From Dokdonia sp. Hel_I_53 (GTDB lineage: Bacteria; Bacteroidota; Bacteroidia; Flavobacteriales; Flavobacteriaceae): DNA of 64,000 nucleotides. The stretch is taken from assembly GCF_007827465.1 (NCBI RefSeq), contig NZ_VISL01000001.1, positions 1,350,501-1,414,500 of the forward strand, written 5' to 3'. The stretch's first letter is position 1; each line of letters begins with the position of its first letter. Below, one piece after another: positions 1 to 8,806 of this stretch. The position numbers and the translations under genes are program-made. The notes beneath the pieces were generated by a model. That model made no database searches. It was not told the DNA's origin and saw nothing but the letters and a program-made list of their open reading frames with translations.

Positions 1-511
1 CCTTGATTTTGGAATAACCACCATAGCCTAACACAATCTCTTTCTGAGGTACAAACTGGGAAGCCATCAGTGCTAACCAATTCTTAGAGGCAGGAACACA
101 GTCTGCATCTATAAAAACTAAATGTTCATAAGTTGCTTTTTTAATTCCTAGTGTGAGTGCATATTTTTTATTTCCCCAAAACTTTTCATTGTAACGCACT
201 TGCAATTCTTTGACGCGAGCATCACTTAAAGCAAAGTCTTCTATAACTTCTCCTGTCTTATCTGTAGAAGCGTCGTTTATTAAGATAACTTCAAAGCAAG
301 GATACTCTTGTTCTAAAACTTTTGGAATGTTATTTTTTAGATTTCCTTCCTCATTTTTTGCGCAAACCAAAACTGAAATGGGAGGTGTGATTTTGTGTTT
401 TGATTTTTCCGCTTTCGCGAAAGCGAAACGACTATAAAAAAGATAAAAAGCCACATTAATAATTGTGGCTCCTAAAAAAATATAAAATAATAACGTGTTG
501 AGTTGTTCCAA
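1..511 (-). CDS. Family 2 glycosyltransferase, membrane-anchored (C-terminus cut by window edge)
   Basis: This is the N-terminal 170 residues of a GT-A fold glycosyltransferase; the rest lies beyond position 1. A membrane helix (about residues 7-27) is followed by the catalytic domain starting at PPISVLVCAKNEEGN, with the nucleotide-binding INDASTD motif and a DADC (DxD-type) metal-binding motif. An in-frame TAG at 518-520 lies just upstream and no ATG follows it before the domain, so TTG at 509-511 is the likely start. It begins 7 bases after the preceding gene's stop, suggesting co-transcription. Residues 30-34 (AFAKA) are encoded by a copy of the iterated palindrome, right after the membrane helix. 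The sugar donor and acceptor cannot be told. Confidence 0.85.
   Translation of the reverse strand, partial: MEQLNTLLFYIFLGATIINVAFYLFYSRFAFAKAEKSKHKITPPISVLVCAKNEEGNLKNNIPKVLEQEYPCFEVILINDASTDKTGEVIEDFALSDARVKELQVRYNEKFWGNKKYALTLGIKKATYEHLVFIDADCVPASKNWLALMASQFVPQKEIVLGYGGYSKIK
411..424. repeat. Iterated palindrome GCTTTCGCGAAAGC, copy 1
   Basis: Exact copy inside the glycosyltransferase gene, read as AFAKA just after its membrane helix. Confidence 0.95.
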
Positions 512-517
512 TAGATG

Positions 518-721
518 CTAGGCTTTTAGGTCCTGAGAACAATCTCCCATCTCTTCTGGCATCTTGCCGCACATACTACAAGCTTCTCCATCCTTATTTA
601 AAAATGGACTTTGACTAGCACAAGTACCTGCAAATTTACCGTCTTTTTTAGCCCAAATTTTAATAGCTATTCCTCCTACTGAAAGACCCAATAAAGCCAG
701 AGTAATAAATAATAATTCCAT
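518..721 (-). CDS. Small membrane protein with cysteine-rich tail
   Basis: Protein of 67 residues starting at MELLFITLALLGL. An ATG 33 bases further up is possible, but a TAnnTTTG promoter-like motif at 737-744 favours the inner start. One N-terminal membrane helix is followed by a polar tail with Cys at GTCASQ, ACSMCGKM and GDCSQD. The pattern resembles short Bacteroidota proteins usually annotated only as membrane or secreted protein. The CxxC could bind metal or form a disulfide, but no function is assigned. The glycosyltransferase starts 7 bases downstream. Confidence 0.6.
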   Translation of the reverse strand: MELLFITLALLGLSVGGIAIKIWAKKDGKFAGTCASQSPFLNKDGEACSMCGKMPEEMGDCSQDLKA

Positions 722-736
722 CTCAAAAATTTTAAA

Positions 737-744
737 CAAAGATA
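737..744 (-). promoter_or_regulatory. Bacteroidota -7 motif TATCTTTG
   Basis: TATCTTTG on the minus strand, 16 bases upstream of the ATG at 721. A TTTA near-match to the -33 TTTG element lies 19 bases further up (764-767). It probably drives the small membrane protein and the glycosyltransferase. Confidence 0.5.
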
Positions 745-768
745 CAAAAAGCACTGTCTATGCTAAAA

Positions 769-1557
769 CTATTGTGGATCTGGAATTTGATTCTCTCTGT
801 TAAAAATTATGGTAGCTACTTCATTTGCAGTGTTTGCGACTTTACTGCCTCCTTTAGGCTCAATAGTCACATTGATGCTTGCCATCCGTTCTTCGTAAGG
901 AATTTCAACTAGATTATCTTTTGTGAGCTTCAAGATATCTAATGGTACCAGTTTACCATCTACTTCTGCCCACATTTGATACACCTGCTCATCTGGCAGT
1001 TCTGGTAAACTTGCTACATGTATATAGGATCTTTTTTCTAATTGATTTACATAAGCTACCGCCTCTAGTTTACGCGCTTTTTTATTACCTGTTAAGATAT
1101 ACTTTTGAGTAGCAGCACTATTAAGAATCATAAACTGCTCCTCTACAGATTGTAACATTTGCCTATTAGACACAATATCGTCATTAAGGCTCTCTAATAA
1201 ATTTGAGGTAAATTGTCTATCTCTAAGTAATTCTTGATTTTGCTCATAAATCATAAAAGCAACAAGACTAAAAAGTATGGCTACCATACAAGCTGTAATT
1301 GCTAGTATAGGTAACGCCCTTTGAGGTTTAGATTTTGTCTGTTTAAGTATTGTTGCTCTAAGTTCCTTTGGGACTTTTACAGCATAGGAGGCTGCATAAT
1401 TTTCAAGATTTTCTTGCAGCTCCTCATAAGTGCTCTTTACCTCTGGAAACTTCTCAATAAAATACTCAGCTTCCTGAGATTCTATAGGAGATGTTGTACC
1501 CATAAGATATCGCTCTAACAAATCACTTTCCAAAAATTGTGATACTCTATCACTCAT
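769..1557 (-). CDS. Anti-sigma factor, RskA-like
   Basis: Membrane anti-sigma factor of 262 residues that would hold the co-encoded ECF sigma factor inactive at the inner membrane. A cytoplasmic N-terminal region (residues 1-80) precedes one membrane helix (about 82-105). The C-terminal periplasmic part has the anti-sigma K pattern (YIHVASLPELPDEQVYQMWAEVDGKLVPLD). It overlaps the sigma gene by 4 bases, implying translational coupling. There is no zinc-binding HxxxCxxC motif, as is usual for Bacteroidota RskA-type proteins. The inducing signal is unknown. Confidence 0.85.
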   Translation of the reverse strand: MSDRVSQFLESDLLERYLMGTTSPIESQEAEYFIEKFPEVKSTYEELQENLENYAASYAVKVPKELRATILKQTKSKPQRALPILAITACMVAILFSLVAFMIYEQNQELLRDRQFTSNLLESLNDDIVSNRQMLQSVEEQFMILNSAATQKYILTGNKKARKLEAVAYVNQLEKRSYIHVASLPELPDEQVYQMWAEVDGKLVPLDILKLTKDNLVEIPYEERMASINVTIEPKGGSKVANTANEVATIIFNRENQIPDPQ

Positions 1558-2108
1558 AATCCAATTATAATCAAAACAATTATTCCAAATAATTTACGCA
1601 ACTCCCGAAGCCCTATTTTTAACCGGGACTTTACCGTTCCTAAAGGTATATTTAATTCATCACTAGCTTCTTGTTGTGTCATGCCTTGAAAAAATAAGGC
1701 GTCTATCACAACTCTATATTTATCATCTAATCCATTAGTATGAGTCTGTATATCAATATGCTCTATAGCAAAAGAAGTTGCCTTTAATTGATATACGTTA
1801 GAATCTTCCGTTTGGATTTCCTTTGCTTGTTTTCTTTGTCTGCTACGTACTTTATCTATTGCAGTATTTTGCACTACTCTAAAAAGCCAAGTAAAAAGTC
1901 TTGCTTTGCTTGCATCATATTTGTGAGCATTTTTCCAAATTTTTATAAAAGACTCTTGCAGTACGTCTTGTGCGAGTTCTTCTTCGTGTGTGACTTTGAT
2001 GGCAACACCATACAAGGCATCTGCATAATGATCATATAATAATCCTATGGCTCTCTCGTCGCCAGCTTTAAGTAGCTCGACGATATGCTTTTCTACAAAT
2101 GTCTTCAA
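1554..2108 (-). CDS. ECF RNA polymerase sigma factor
   Basis: Sigma-70 family factor of 184 residues. Region 2 (about 20-85) includes LYDHYADALYGVA and the core-binding LAQDVLQESFIKIWKN segment. Region 4 (about 120-170) has the helix-turn-helix MTQQEASDELNIPLGTVKSRLKIGLRELR. The first gene of a two-gene operon with its anti-sigma factor. The last 11 residues after the normal region 4 end (FGIIVLIIIGL) are strongly hydrophobic, which is unusual for a soluble sigma factor and lies across the overlap with the next gene. Confidence 0.9.
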   Translation of the reverse strand: MKTFVEKHIVELLKAGDERAIGLLYDHYADALYGVAIKVTHEEELAQDVLQESFIKIWKNAHKYDASKARLFTWLFRVVQNTAIDKVRSRQRKQAKEIQTEDSNVYQLKATSFAIEHIDIQTHTNGLDDKYRVVIDALFFQGMTQQEASDELNIPLGTVKSRLKIGLRELRKLFGIIVLIIIGL

Positions 2109-2293
2109 AAAGGGTTGGTTTTTGAATTAATAATATGTTAGGGATATATTCTTAATTTGTCATCTAAAGTTAAGGCGTCGGGACAACATAACAAAAGATG
2201 TAGCTATAAACTCTTTAAAACATCTATTATTATAATACTAGATTATAATTTTTAATCTAAAATCTTAAACTTTCTACCTTTTAAAATAAGTAA

Positions 2294-3313
2294 TTAAATG
2301 ACATTGACCTCTGGCTCTATGGCAATTCCAAATTTGTCTTTCACACCATTTTTGACTTTCATTGCTACATCCCATATTTCATCTCCAGTGGCATTTCCAT
2401 AATTTACTAGTACTAGTGCTTGCTTATCATGTACTCCTGCATCACCATATCTCTTACCTTTGAATCCTGATTGTTCAATAAGCCACCCTGCAGGAACTTT
2501 TATAAGGTCATTACCTATTGGATAATACGGAATATCTTTATGTAGCTTTCTCAAAGCTGTAAATGCTTCTTGAGAGATTATGGGGTTTTTAAAAAAACTA
2601 CCACTATTTCCAATCTTATTAGGATCTGGTAACTTAGATTGACGTATCTCGATCACAGCTTGTGAGATTTCTTTGAGCGTGGGTGTGGTTATATTTTTTT
2701 CTTTAAGAGTGTCCCCTATCGCCCCGTAGTCTGTTTGAAGGATATGATCCTTTTTAGTTAATCTAAATGTGACTGAAGTAATTATATACTCATCCTTTAA
2801 GTCATTTTTAAACACAGAGTCTCTATACCCAAAATTGCATTCTTCTAAAGAAAAAATCTTTTCTTTAAACGTTTTCCTGTGAATTGCGGTACACTCAAAA
2901 AAAGTATCCTTTAATTCAACGCCATAAGCACCAATGTTCTGTATAGGTGATGTTCCTACATTCCCAGGTATTAAGGAAAGGTTTTCAACGCCTCCAAAAT
3001 TATTTCTAACGCAATACAACACAAATTCGTGCCAGTTTTCTCCTGCTGCAACTTTTAATAAAATTTCAGAATCTGAAAAATTATCATCCACCACTTCTAT
3101 ACCTTTATTATTAATATGGATCACGAGTTTATCAACATTTTCTGTGAGCAACATATTACTTCCACCACCTATAATAAATGGAGCTGTAAAGCGATCATCT
3201 CTTAAGAGAGACAAAAGATCATCAACAGTTGAGATGCTAGCAAAAAAACGAGCTTTTGCTGCAATTCCAAATGTATTATACTCTTTAAGTGAGGCGTTTT
3301 CTAGGACCAGCAT
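2294..3313 (-). CDS. murB: UDP-N-acetylenolpyruvoylglucosamine reductase
   Basis: FAD-dependent enzyme of peptidoglycan precursor synthesis that reduces enolpyruvyl-UDP-GlcNAc to UDP-MurNAc with NADPH. Its 339 residues match the E. coli-type (type I) length. The FAD-binding domain is seen at IIGGGSNMLLTE and NLSLIPGNVGTSPIQNIGAYGVE. The catalytic serine lies in GNSGSFFKNP, and the conserved Glu in the C-terminal EPEVNVI. The ATG overlaps the stop of the upstream aminotransferase gene (TAATG). Confidence 0.95.
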   Translation of the reverse strand: MLVLENASLKEYNTFGIAAKARFFASISTVDDLLSLLRDDRFTAPFIIGGGSNMLLTENVDKLVIHINNKGIEVVDDNFSDSEILLKVAAGENWHEFVLYCVRNNFGGVENLSLIPGNVGTSPIQNIGAYGVELKDTFFECTAIHRKTFKEKIFSLEECNFGYRDSVFKNDLKDEYIITSVTFRLTKKDHILQTDYGAIGDTLKEKNITTPTLKEISQAVIEIRQSKLPDPNKIGNSGSFFKNPIISQEAFTALRKLHKDIPYYPIGNDLIKVPAGWLIEQSGFKGKRYGDAGVHDKQALVLVNYGNATGDEIWDVAMKVKNGVKDKFGIAIEPEVNVI

Positions 3314-4503
3314 TAATCTTGATATTTCTCTAAAGCTACTTTTAGAATTTCTACTGCCTCTTTAAGATGTTTTTCTTCTAAAACGTAAGCGATACGTACT
3401 TGGTTTAAACCTACGCCTTCACTACTATAAAAACCGGCGGCTGGTGCTACCATTATAGTTTTACCGTTATAATCAAAAGACTCCAGTAACCATTGAGCAA
3501 ATGCATCTGCATTTTTAATAGGTAATTGCGCGATGCAATAAAAAGCACCCTTAGGTTTTGCAACTTTCACACCGGGTATTTTCTCTAGGCCCGTGACAAG
3601 TGTATTTCTACGAGAAACGTATTCCTCTATAACATCATCAAAATAACTTTGTGGAGTTTCTAATGCTGCTTCAGACGCTATTTGAGCAAACGTGGGTGGG
3701 CTTAAGCGCGCTTGGGCAAACTTCATAGCTGTGCTCATTAACTCTTTATTTCTACTCACAATACAACCTATACGAGCTCCACACATTGAAAAACGTTTAG
3801 AAACAGAGTCTATCATTATAGCATGGCTATCAATATCGCGTTGCTTCATCACACTATGATGCTTTAGTCCATCATATGCAAACTCACGATACACCTCGTC
3901 TGCTATTAAAAATAGGTCATGCTTTTTTACCAGCTCTGCAAGTTGCCTTATCTCATCTTCAGAATATAAGTAACCTGTAGGGTTGCCTGGATTGCATATG
4001 ACAATAGCTTTAGTTTTAGTTGAGATTAACTTTTCAAAGTCTGATATAGGTGGCAACGCAAACCCTTCTTCTAAAGTAGAAATCACAGGAACCACTTTTA
4101 CTCCACTAGCTGTTGCAAACCCATTGTAATTTGCATAAAAAGGTTCAGGAATAATAATCTCGTCTCCTGGATCTGTTACACTTCCCATTGCAAAAAGCAA
4201 TGCTTCTGAGCCTCCAGTAGAAATAATAATATCATCTGCACTTACTTGTATATCATGCTTTTGATAATACATTGCTAGTTTGTCCCTGTAAGATTGAAAA
4301 CCTGCGCTATGACTATAAGCAAGCACTTCCATATCTATATCCCTCACAGCGTCAAGTGCTACTTTGGGAGTTTTTATATCTGGCTGCCCAATATTGAGTT
4401 GATAAATGTCTATTCCGCGAGACCTCGCTGCTTCTGCATAAGGTACAAGTTTACGTATGGGTGACTGAGGCATATCTTGCCCCTTCTGAGATATTCTAGG
4501 CAT
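3313..4503 (-). CDS. PLP-dependent aminotransferase, class I/II
   Basis: Fold-type I aminotransferase of 396 residues. Visible are the N-terminal INIGQPD-type motif (QLNIGQPDIKTP), the substrate-binding NPGNPTGYLYS, the cofactor-contacting ADEVYREFAYDG, and the PLP lysine in SVSKRFSMCGARIG. The family includes aspartate, aromatic and methionine aminotransferases; the exact substrate cannot be read from the sequence. It is first in a two-gene unit with murB. Confidence 0.88.
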   Translation of the reverse strand: MPRISQKGQDMPQSPIRKLVPYAEAARSRGIDIYQLNIGQPDIKTPKVALDAVRDIDMEVLAYSHSAGFQSYRDKLAMYYQKHDIQVSADDIIISTGGSEALLFAMGSVTDPGDEIIIPEPFYANYNGFATASGVKVVPVISTLEEGFALPPISDFEKLISTKTKAIVICNPGNPTGYLYSEDEIRQLAELVKKHDLFLIADEVYREFAYDGLKHHSVMKQRDIDSHAIMIDSVSKRFSMCGARIGCIVSRNKELMSTAMKFAQARLSPPTFAQIASEAALETPQSYFDDVIEEYVSRRNTLVTGLEKIPGVKVAKPKGAFYCIAQLPIKNADAFAQWLLESFDYNGKTIMVAPAAGFYSSEGVGLNQVRIAYVLEEKHLKEAVEILKVALEKYQD

Positions 4504-4570
4504 CTGTAAATTTCTTTTTTACAAAGTTGAGGAAATATTTAAATATTGTAAAGAAAATATAAGGGTTTCC

Positions 4571-4582
4571 GCTTTCGCGAAA
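4571..4582. repeat. Partial iterated palindrome
   Basis: GCTTTCGCGAAA followed by CC instead of GC (12 of 14). It lies between the aminotransferase start and the DUF1573 terminator. Confidence 0.8.
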
Positions 4583-4596
4583 CCAAAATAATACAA

Positions 4597-4627
4597 TTAA
4601 AAAAGGCCGCCTTAAAAAAGCGGCCTT
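4597..4627 (-). terminator. Rho-independent terminator after the DUF1573 gene
   Basis: Arms AAGGCCGC (4603-4610) and GCGGCCTT (4620-4627) with a 9-base loop. On the minus strand they are followed by a T-run at 4602-4597. Confidence 0.85.
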
Positions 4628-4651
4628 CATATTATCTTTAGTCAGAAACTT

Positions 4652-5038
4652 TTACTTTCCACCATCTGGCAAAACTGTTCCTTTTATTTTTAAACTTTGT
4701 GGTACTTCTGACGCATTAGTATATACTGTGATAGTTTTTCTAATAGGCCCTTGACGTTTTGTGTCATACTTCACTTCAATCTCGCCTTTTTCACCAGGCT
4801 GTATTGGGTTTTCTGGTTTTTTAGGGATTGTACAACCACAAGTAGAATATACACGAGCCACAATAAGGACATCGTCTCCTGTGTTTGTAAATGTAAATTT
4901 ACGCACCCCATCAGACCCATATGGCACTTTACCATAATCAACCACGTCTGAGTCAAATGTAATTTCAGCTTTCTTTTCTTGAGCTTGCATGCTCACTGTT
5001 AGCAGTGTAGCTACAAATAAGATTACTAGTTTTTTCAT
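4652..5038 (-). CDS. DUF1573 domain secreted protein
   Basis: Exported protein of 128 residues. The signal peptide MKKLVILFVATLLTVSMQAQ sets the start at 5038; the longer reading frame adds 18 residues before it. The mature part is one DUF1573 domain, an Ig-like (MSP/ASH-type) beta-sandwich: FDYGKVPYGSDGVRKFTFTNTGDDVL, TCGCTIPKKPENPIQPGEKGEIEVKYDT, then ITVYTN. Proteins of this type are very common in Bacteroidota envelopes and of unknown function. Its own terminator follows. Confidence 0.85.
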   Translation of the reverse strand: MKKLVILFVATLLTVSMQAQEKKAEITFDSDVVDYGKVPYGSDGVRKFTFTNTGDDVLIVARVYSTCGCTIPKKPENPIQPGEKGEIEVKYDTKRQGPIRKTITVYTNASEVPQSLKIKGTVLPDGGK

Positions 5039-5218
5039 AATTTCTAATATTTGAGGATAATCAAAAATAGGTAGAATAAGCCCAAGTGCCAAAAATTAAA
5101 TCATCATTAAATTACAACGCCCTCCATTGAACGTTGTAAAATAAGCACTAGGGAATATTTAAATATCCTACTGTTATCCCTACTTTTGCCTTCTTTAAGA
5201 CAACAATCAGACCAAACT

Positions 5219-7852
5219 ATGAGTATTGCTTCAAATTATGATGCTTCTTCTGTAGAAGACAAATGGTACAGCTACTGGATGGAACACAATTATTTTCACT
5301 CCACACCAGACGACAGAGAACCATATACAATAGTGATCCCTCCTCCTAATGTTACAGGTGTATTACACATGGGACATATGCTTAACAACACAATTCAAGA
5401 TGTGTTGATACGCCGTGCTCGCTTACTAGGCAAAAACGCTTGCTGGGTGCCTGGCACAGACCACGCCTCCATTGCTACAGAAGCTAAGGTAGTCGCACGA
5501 CTCAAAGAACAGGGGATTAACAAGTCTGATCTTACACGTGAAGAATTTCTAGCTCACGCATGGAAATGGAAAGAAGAATACGGAGGTGTTATTTTAGATC
5601 AGCTTAAAAAACTAGGAGCTTCATGTGATTGGGAGCGCACAGCGTTTACTATGGATCCAGCAATGTCTGAGTCCGTGATAAAAACCTTTGTAGATTTACA
5701 TAAAAAAGGTCTTATTTATAGGGGATACCGAATGGTAAATTGGGACCCTGAAGCAAAAACAACACTTTCTGATGAAGAGGTTATACATGAAGAGCGTCAA
5801 GGGCTTCTTTATTATTTAAATTATAAAATAGAAGGATCTAAGGATACGTTGACTATCGCGACAACACGTCCGGAAACAATTTTTGGAGATACTGCTATTT
5901 GTATAAATCCTAATGACGAAAGATTTACACATCTTAAAGGAAAAAAAGCGATTGTCCCAATCTGCGGTCGTATCATACCTATTATTGAAGATGAGTATGT
6001 TGATTTAGAGTTTGGAACAGGATGTCTTAAAGTTACGCCTGCTCACGACGAAAATGATAAAATGCTTGGTGACAAACATAACCTTGAAGTAATTGACATC
6101 TTTAACGATGACGCCTCTCTTAATAGCTTTGGGCTGCATTATGAAGGTCAAGATCGTTTTGAGTGCCGTAAAAATATAAAGAAAGAACTCGAAGCATTAG
6201 AAGCTCTTGTAAAAACAGAAAATCATATAAATAAAGTAGGAACTTCTGAGCGTACAAAAGCAGTTATTGAGCCAAAGCTCTCTGACCAATGGTTCTTAAA
6301 AATGAGTGAACTGGTAAAGCCTGCTATAAAAGCTGTATTAGAAACAGGTGATGTAAAGCTCTTTCCTAAAAAGTTTGAAAATACCTACCGTCACTGGATG
6401 GAAAACTGTCGTGACTGGAATATATCACGTCAATTGTGGTGGGGTCAGCAAATTCCAGCCTACTTTTACGGGGATGGGAAAGAAGATTTTGTTGTTGCAG
6501 AAAATATAGAAGATGCTGTTACGCTTTCGCGAAAGCGTACAGGAGATCAAAGTCTTACTGCAGGCCACCTAAAACAGGATGAAGATAGCTTAGATACTTG
6601 GTTTAGTTCATGGTTATGGCCTATGAGCGTTTTTGACGGGATACGTAATCCCAAAAATGAAGAATTTAATTATTACTACCCTACAAATGATCTTGTTACA
6701 GGTCCAGATATTTTATTTTTCTGGGTAGCGCGCATGATCGTCGCGGGGTACGAATACACTGGAAAACGACCTTTTGAAAACGTATATCTTACTGGATTAG
6801 TACGTGACAAACAACGTCGTAAAATGTCTAAATCTTTAGGAAACTCTCCTGATGCTCTTGAGCTTATAAAAGAATACGGAGCAGATGGCGTACGTGTAGG
6901 TCTATTACTCAGTAGTGCTGCAGGAAATGACCTTATGTTTGACGAAGATTTACTTAAACAAGGAAAAGGATTTATAAAGAAAAATCTAAGTGCTTTTAGC
7001 TTAATACAAGGCTGGGAAATTGACGAAAATATTGCACAACCAAATCATAGTGAACAAGGATTAGAATGGTATACAAATCGCTTTAATGAGACACTCATTG
7101 AAATAGAAGACCATTACTCTAAGTATCGTATCTCAGATGCACTTATGGCAAGCTACAAACTTGTTTGGAATGACTTCTGTGGATGGCTTCTAGAAATTAT
7201 CAAGCCTGCTTACAAGCAACCTATTGACCGTAAGACGTATGATGGAATAATTGCAGCGTTTGAAAACAACTTACGCATATTACATCCATTTATTCCATTT
7301 GCTTCTGAAGAGATCTGGCAGACTATTGCAAATCGCACACCAGAAGATGCTTTAATCATTAACAAATGGCCTATCTCTGGAGCAATAAATAAAGAAATTA
7401 TTTCTGATTTTGACTATGCGACACAGGTAATATCAGGAATACGCACCATCCGGAAAAGTAAAAATATTGCATTTAAGGATGAGATTGAATTACATATCCT
7501 CAAAAACGAAAACACATCCTCTGCGTACGACACCATTATCTCAAAATTAGGTAATGTAAGCAAAATTGCCTTTACGAATGATGTTTTAGAAAACGCATTA
7601 TCGTTCAGAGTAAAGTCAAATGAATATTTTATTCCACTCGCTGGAGCTATTGATGTGGAAGCTGAAATCTCTAAAATTGAAGAGGAATTGAAATACACAA
7701 AAGGATTCTTAAAATCTGTACGTGGAAAACTGTCTAATGAACGATTTGTAAATAATGCACCAGAAAAAGTAGTTGCCATCGAAAAGCAAAAAATGACAGA
7801 TGCAGAAGCAAAAATAGAAGCTTTAGAAAAAAGGCTAGCTAGTTTAGCTTAA
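5219..7852 (+). CDS. valS: Valyl-tRNA synthetase
   Basis: Class I aminoacyl-tRNA synthetase charging tRNA-Val, 877 residues, a normal bacterial length. The start at 5219 (MSIASNYDAS) is preferred over an ATG 33 bases upstream because the first family-like residues begin there. The ATP-binding HMGH motif is at residues 50-53 after PPPNVTGVL, and KMSKS at 535-539. The editing domain includes ATTRPETIFGDTAI, and a C-terminal coiled coil is present (EAEISKIEEELKYTKGFL...). An iterated palindrome copy encodes TLSRKR near residue 435, in a variable loop after the WWGQQIPAYFYGDG segment. Confidence 0.97.
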   Translation: MSIASNYDASSVEDKWYSYWMEHNYFHSTPDDREPYTIVIPPPNVTGVLHMGHMLNNTIQDVLIRRARLLGKNACWVPGTDHASIATEAKVVARLKEQGINKSDLTREEFLAHAWKWKEEYGGVILDQLKKLGASCDWERTAFTMDPAMSESVIKTFVDLHKKGLIYRGYRMVNWDPEAKTTLSDEEVIHEERQGLLYYLNYKIEGSKDTLTIATTRPETIFGDTAICINPNDERFTHLKGKKAIVPICGRIIPIIEDEYVDLEFGTGCLKVTPAHDENDKMLGDKHNLEVIDIFNDDASLNSFGLHYEGQDRFECRKNIKKELEALEALVKTENHINKVGTSERTKAVIEPKLSDQWFLKMSELVKPAIKAVLETGDVKLFPKKFENTYRHWMENCRDWNISRQLWWGQQIPAYFYGDGKEDFVVAENIEDAVTLSRKRTGDQSLTAGHLKQDEDSLDTWFSSWLWPMSVFDGIRNPKNEEFNYYYPTNDLVTGPDILFFWVARMIVAGYEYTGKRPFENVYLTGLVRDKQRRKMSKSLGNSPDALELIKEYGADGVRVGLLLSSAAGNDLMFDEDLLKQGKGFIKKNLSAFSLIQGWEIDENIAQPNHSEQGLEWYTNRFNETLIEIEDHYSKYRISDALMASYKLVWNDFCGWLLEIIKPAYKQPIDRKTYDGIIAAFENNLRILHPFIPFASEEIWQTIANRTPEDALIINKWPISGAINKEIISDFDYATQVISGIRTIRKSKNIAFKDEIELHILKNENTSSAYDTIISKLGNVSKIAFTNDVLENALSFRVKSNEYFIPLAGAIDVEAEISKIEEELKYTKGFLKSVRGKLSNERFVNNAPEKVVAIEKQKMTDAEAKIEALEKRLASLA
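6523..6536. repeat. Iterated palindrome GCTTTCGCGAAAGC, copy 2
   Basis: Exact copy in valS with symmetrical flanks extending the palindrome to 20 bp (6520-6539). It is read as LSRKR. Confidence 0.95.
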
Positions 7853-7854
7853 TT

Positions 7855-7890
7855 AAAAAAGGCAGTGATTTAAAAATCACTGCCTTTTTT
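7855..7890. terminator. Bidirectional terminator between valS and the ACBP gene
   Basis: Arms 7861-7871 and 7874-7884 (GGCAGTGATTT / AAATCACTGCC), with an A-run on the left and a T-run on the right. It serves both converging genes. Confidence 0.9.
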
Positions 7891-8155
7891 AATTAATGAG
7901 ATATTTTTCTGCAATTTCAATATAAGTCTTCTTTGCCTCCTGTATAGATAGGTGCTTTACTTGCAATAATGCATTAAGCTTAAAAGCACTTACTAATTCG
8001 TGTTCACCTTCACTATTACTAAAGCTATTTTCTTGTGTAGCCTGTTTATAAAGCGCATAAAACTGTAAAAGCACATCTGGAGGGAAATCTTGTGTTGCCT
8101 CGCTCACCCTCTTAAAGGCCTCCTCAAACTTTGTATGGAGCACCTTTTTTTTCAT
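7889..8155 (-). CDS. Acyl-CoA-binding protein
   Basis: Single-domain ACBP of 88 residues, a four-helix bundle that binds long-chain acyl-CoA. The family signature appears at LLQFYALYKQAT and SAFKLNALL. It directly follows the psd gene (stop and start adjacent), so it probably belongs to the cdsA-psd phospholipid operon and may supply or buffer acyl-CoA. Bacterial ACBPs are uncommon overall but are found in Bacteroidota. Confidence 0.85.
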   Translation of the reverse strand: MKKKVLHTKFEEAFKRVSEATQDFPPDVLLQFYALYKQATQENSFSNSEGEHELVSAFKLNALLQVKHLSIQEAKKTYIEIAEKYLIN

Positions 8156-8806
8156 TTACACGGAAGCTATTATAGATTGCGCACCCACTACCTTATCTTC
8201 TAATTTAACATCAAGATTTGTGCCTATGGGTAAATATAAATCTACACGGGAACCAAAACGGATAAAACCACTATCGTCTCCCTGAGAAACCATTTGCCCT
8301 TCCTCAGCATAATTAATAATACGTTTTGCTAAAGCGCCAGCTATTTGCCGGTATAATATATCACCAAATTTTTGAGTATTTACAACAACAGTAGTTCTCT
8401 CGTTTTCAGTACTAGATTTAGGGTGCCATGCTACTAAATATTTACCTGGATGGTATTTACTAAAAACAACTTTACCTGCAATAGGGTACCTAGTAACATG
8501 TACATTTATAGGAGACATGAATATTGAAACCTGAAGACGTTTATCTTTAAAATATTCCTGTTCATACACCTCCTCAATTACCACCACTTTACCATCAACA
8601 GGTGATGTCACTACATTGGGATTAGCCAAACCAGTTCTTTCAGGGTTTCTAAAAAATTGTAAAACCATAATGAGCAAGAAGCCTAAAATAGCAGCAATTA
8701 AATAGAACAACCAATTTTTTTCAAGAAAATGATTAGCTACTAGTAACGAACCAGTTATTAATATTAATGTTATTACAATTATCTTATATCCTTCTTTATG
8801 GAACAT
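8156..8806 (-). CDS. psd: Phosphatidylserine decarboxylase family protein
   Basis: Makes phosphatidylethanolamine from phosphatidylserine at the inner membrane. At 216 residues it is the short archaeal/type II-like class. Two N-terminal membrane helices (about 10-50) precede the catalytic part with VTSPVDGKVV, MSPINVHVTRYPIAG and HPKSSTENERTTVVV. The autocatalytic Gly-Ser cleavage site that creates the pyruvoyl group is in IRFGSRVDLYLP. It overlaps the end of cdsA by 11 bases, indicating an operon. Confidence 0.93.
   Translation of the reverse strand: MFHKEGYKIIVITLILITGSLLVANHFLEKNWLFYLIAAILGFLLIMVLQFFRNPERTGLANPNVVTSPVDGKVVVIEEVYEQEYFKDKRLQVSIFMSPINVHVTRYPIAGKVVFSKYHPGKYLVAWHPKSSTENERTTVVVNTQKFGDILYRQIAGALAKRIINYAEEGQMVSQGDDSGFIRFGSRVDLYLPIGTNLDVKLEDKVVGAQSIIASV

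Noticed and set aside
210-437. Plus-strand reading frame over the left-edge glycosyltransferase
   Set aside because: The minus-strand frame has clear glycosyltransferase motifs; the plus-strand frame has no recognisable features.
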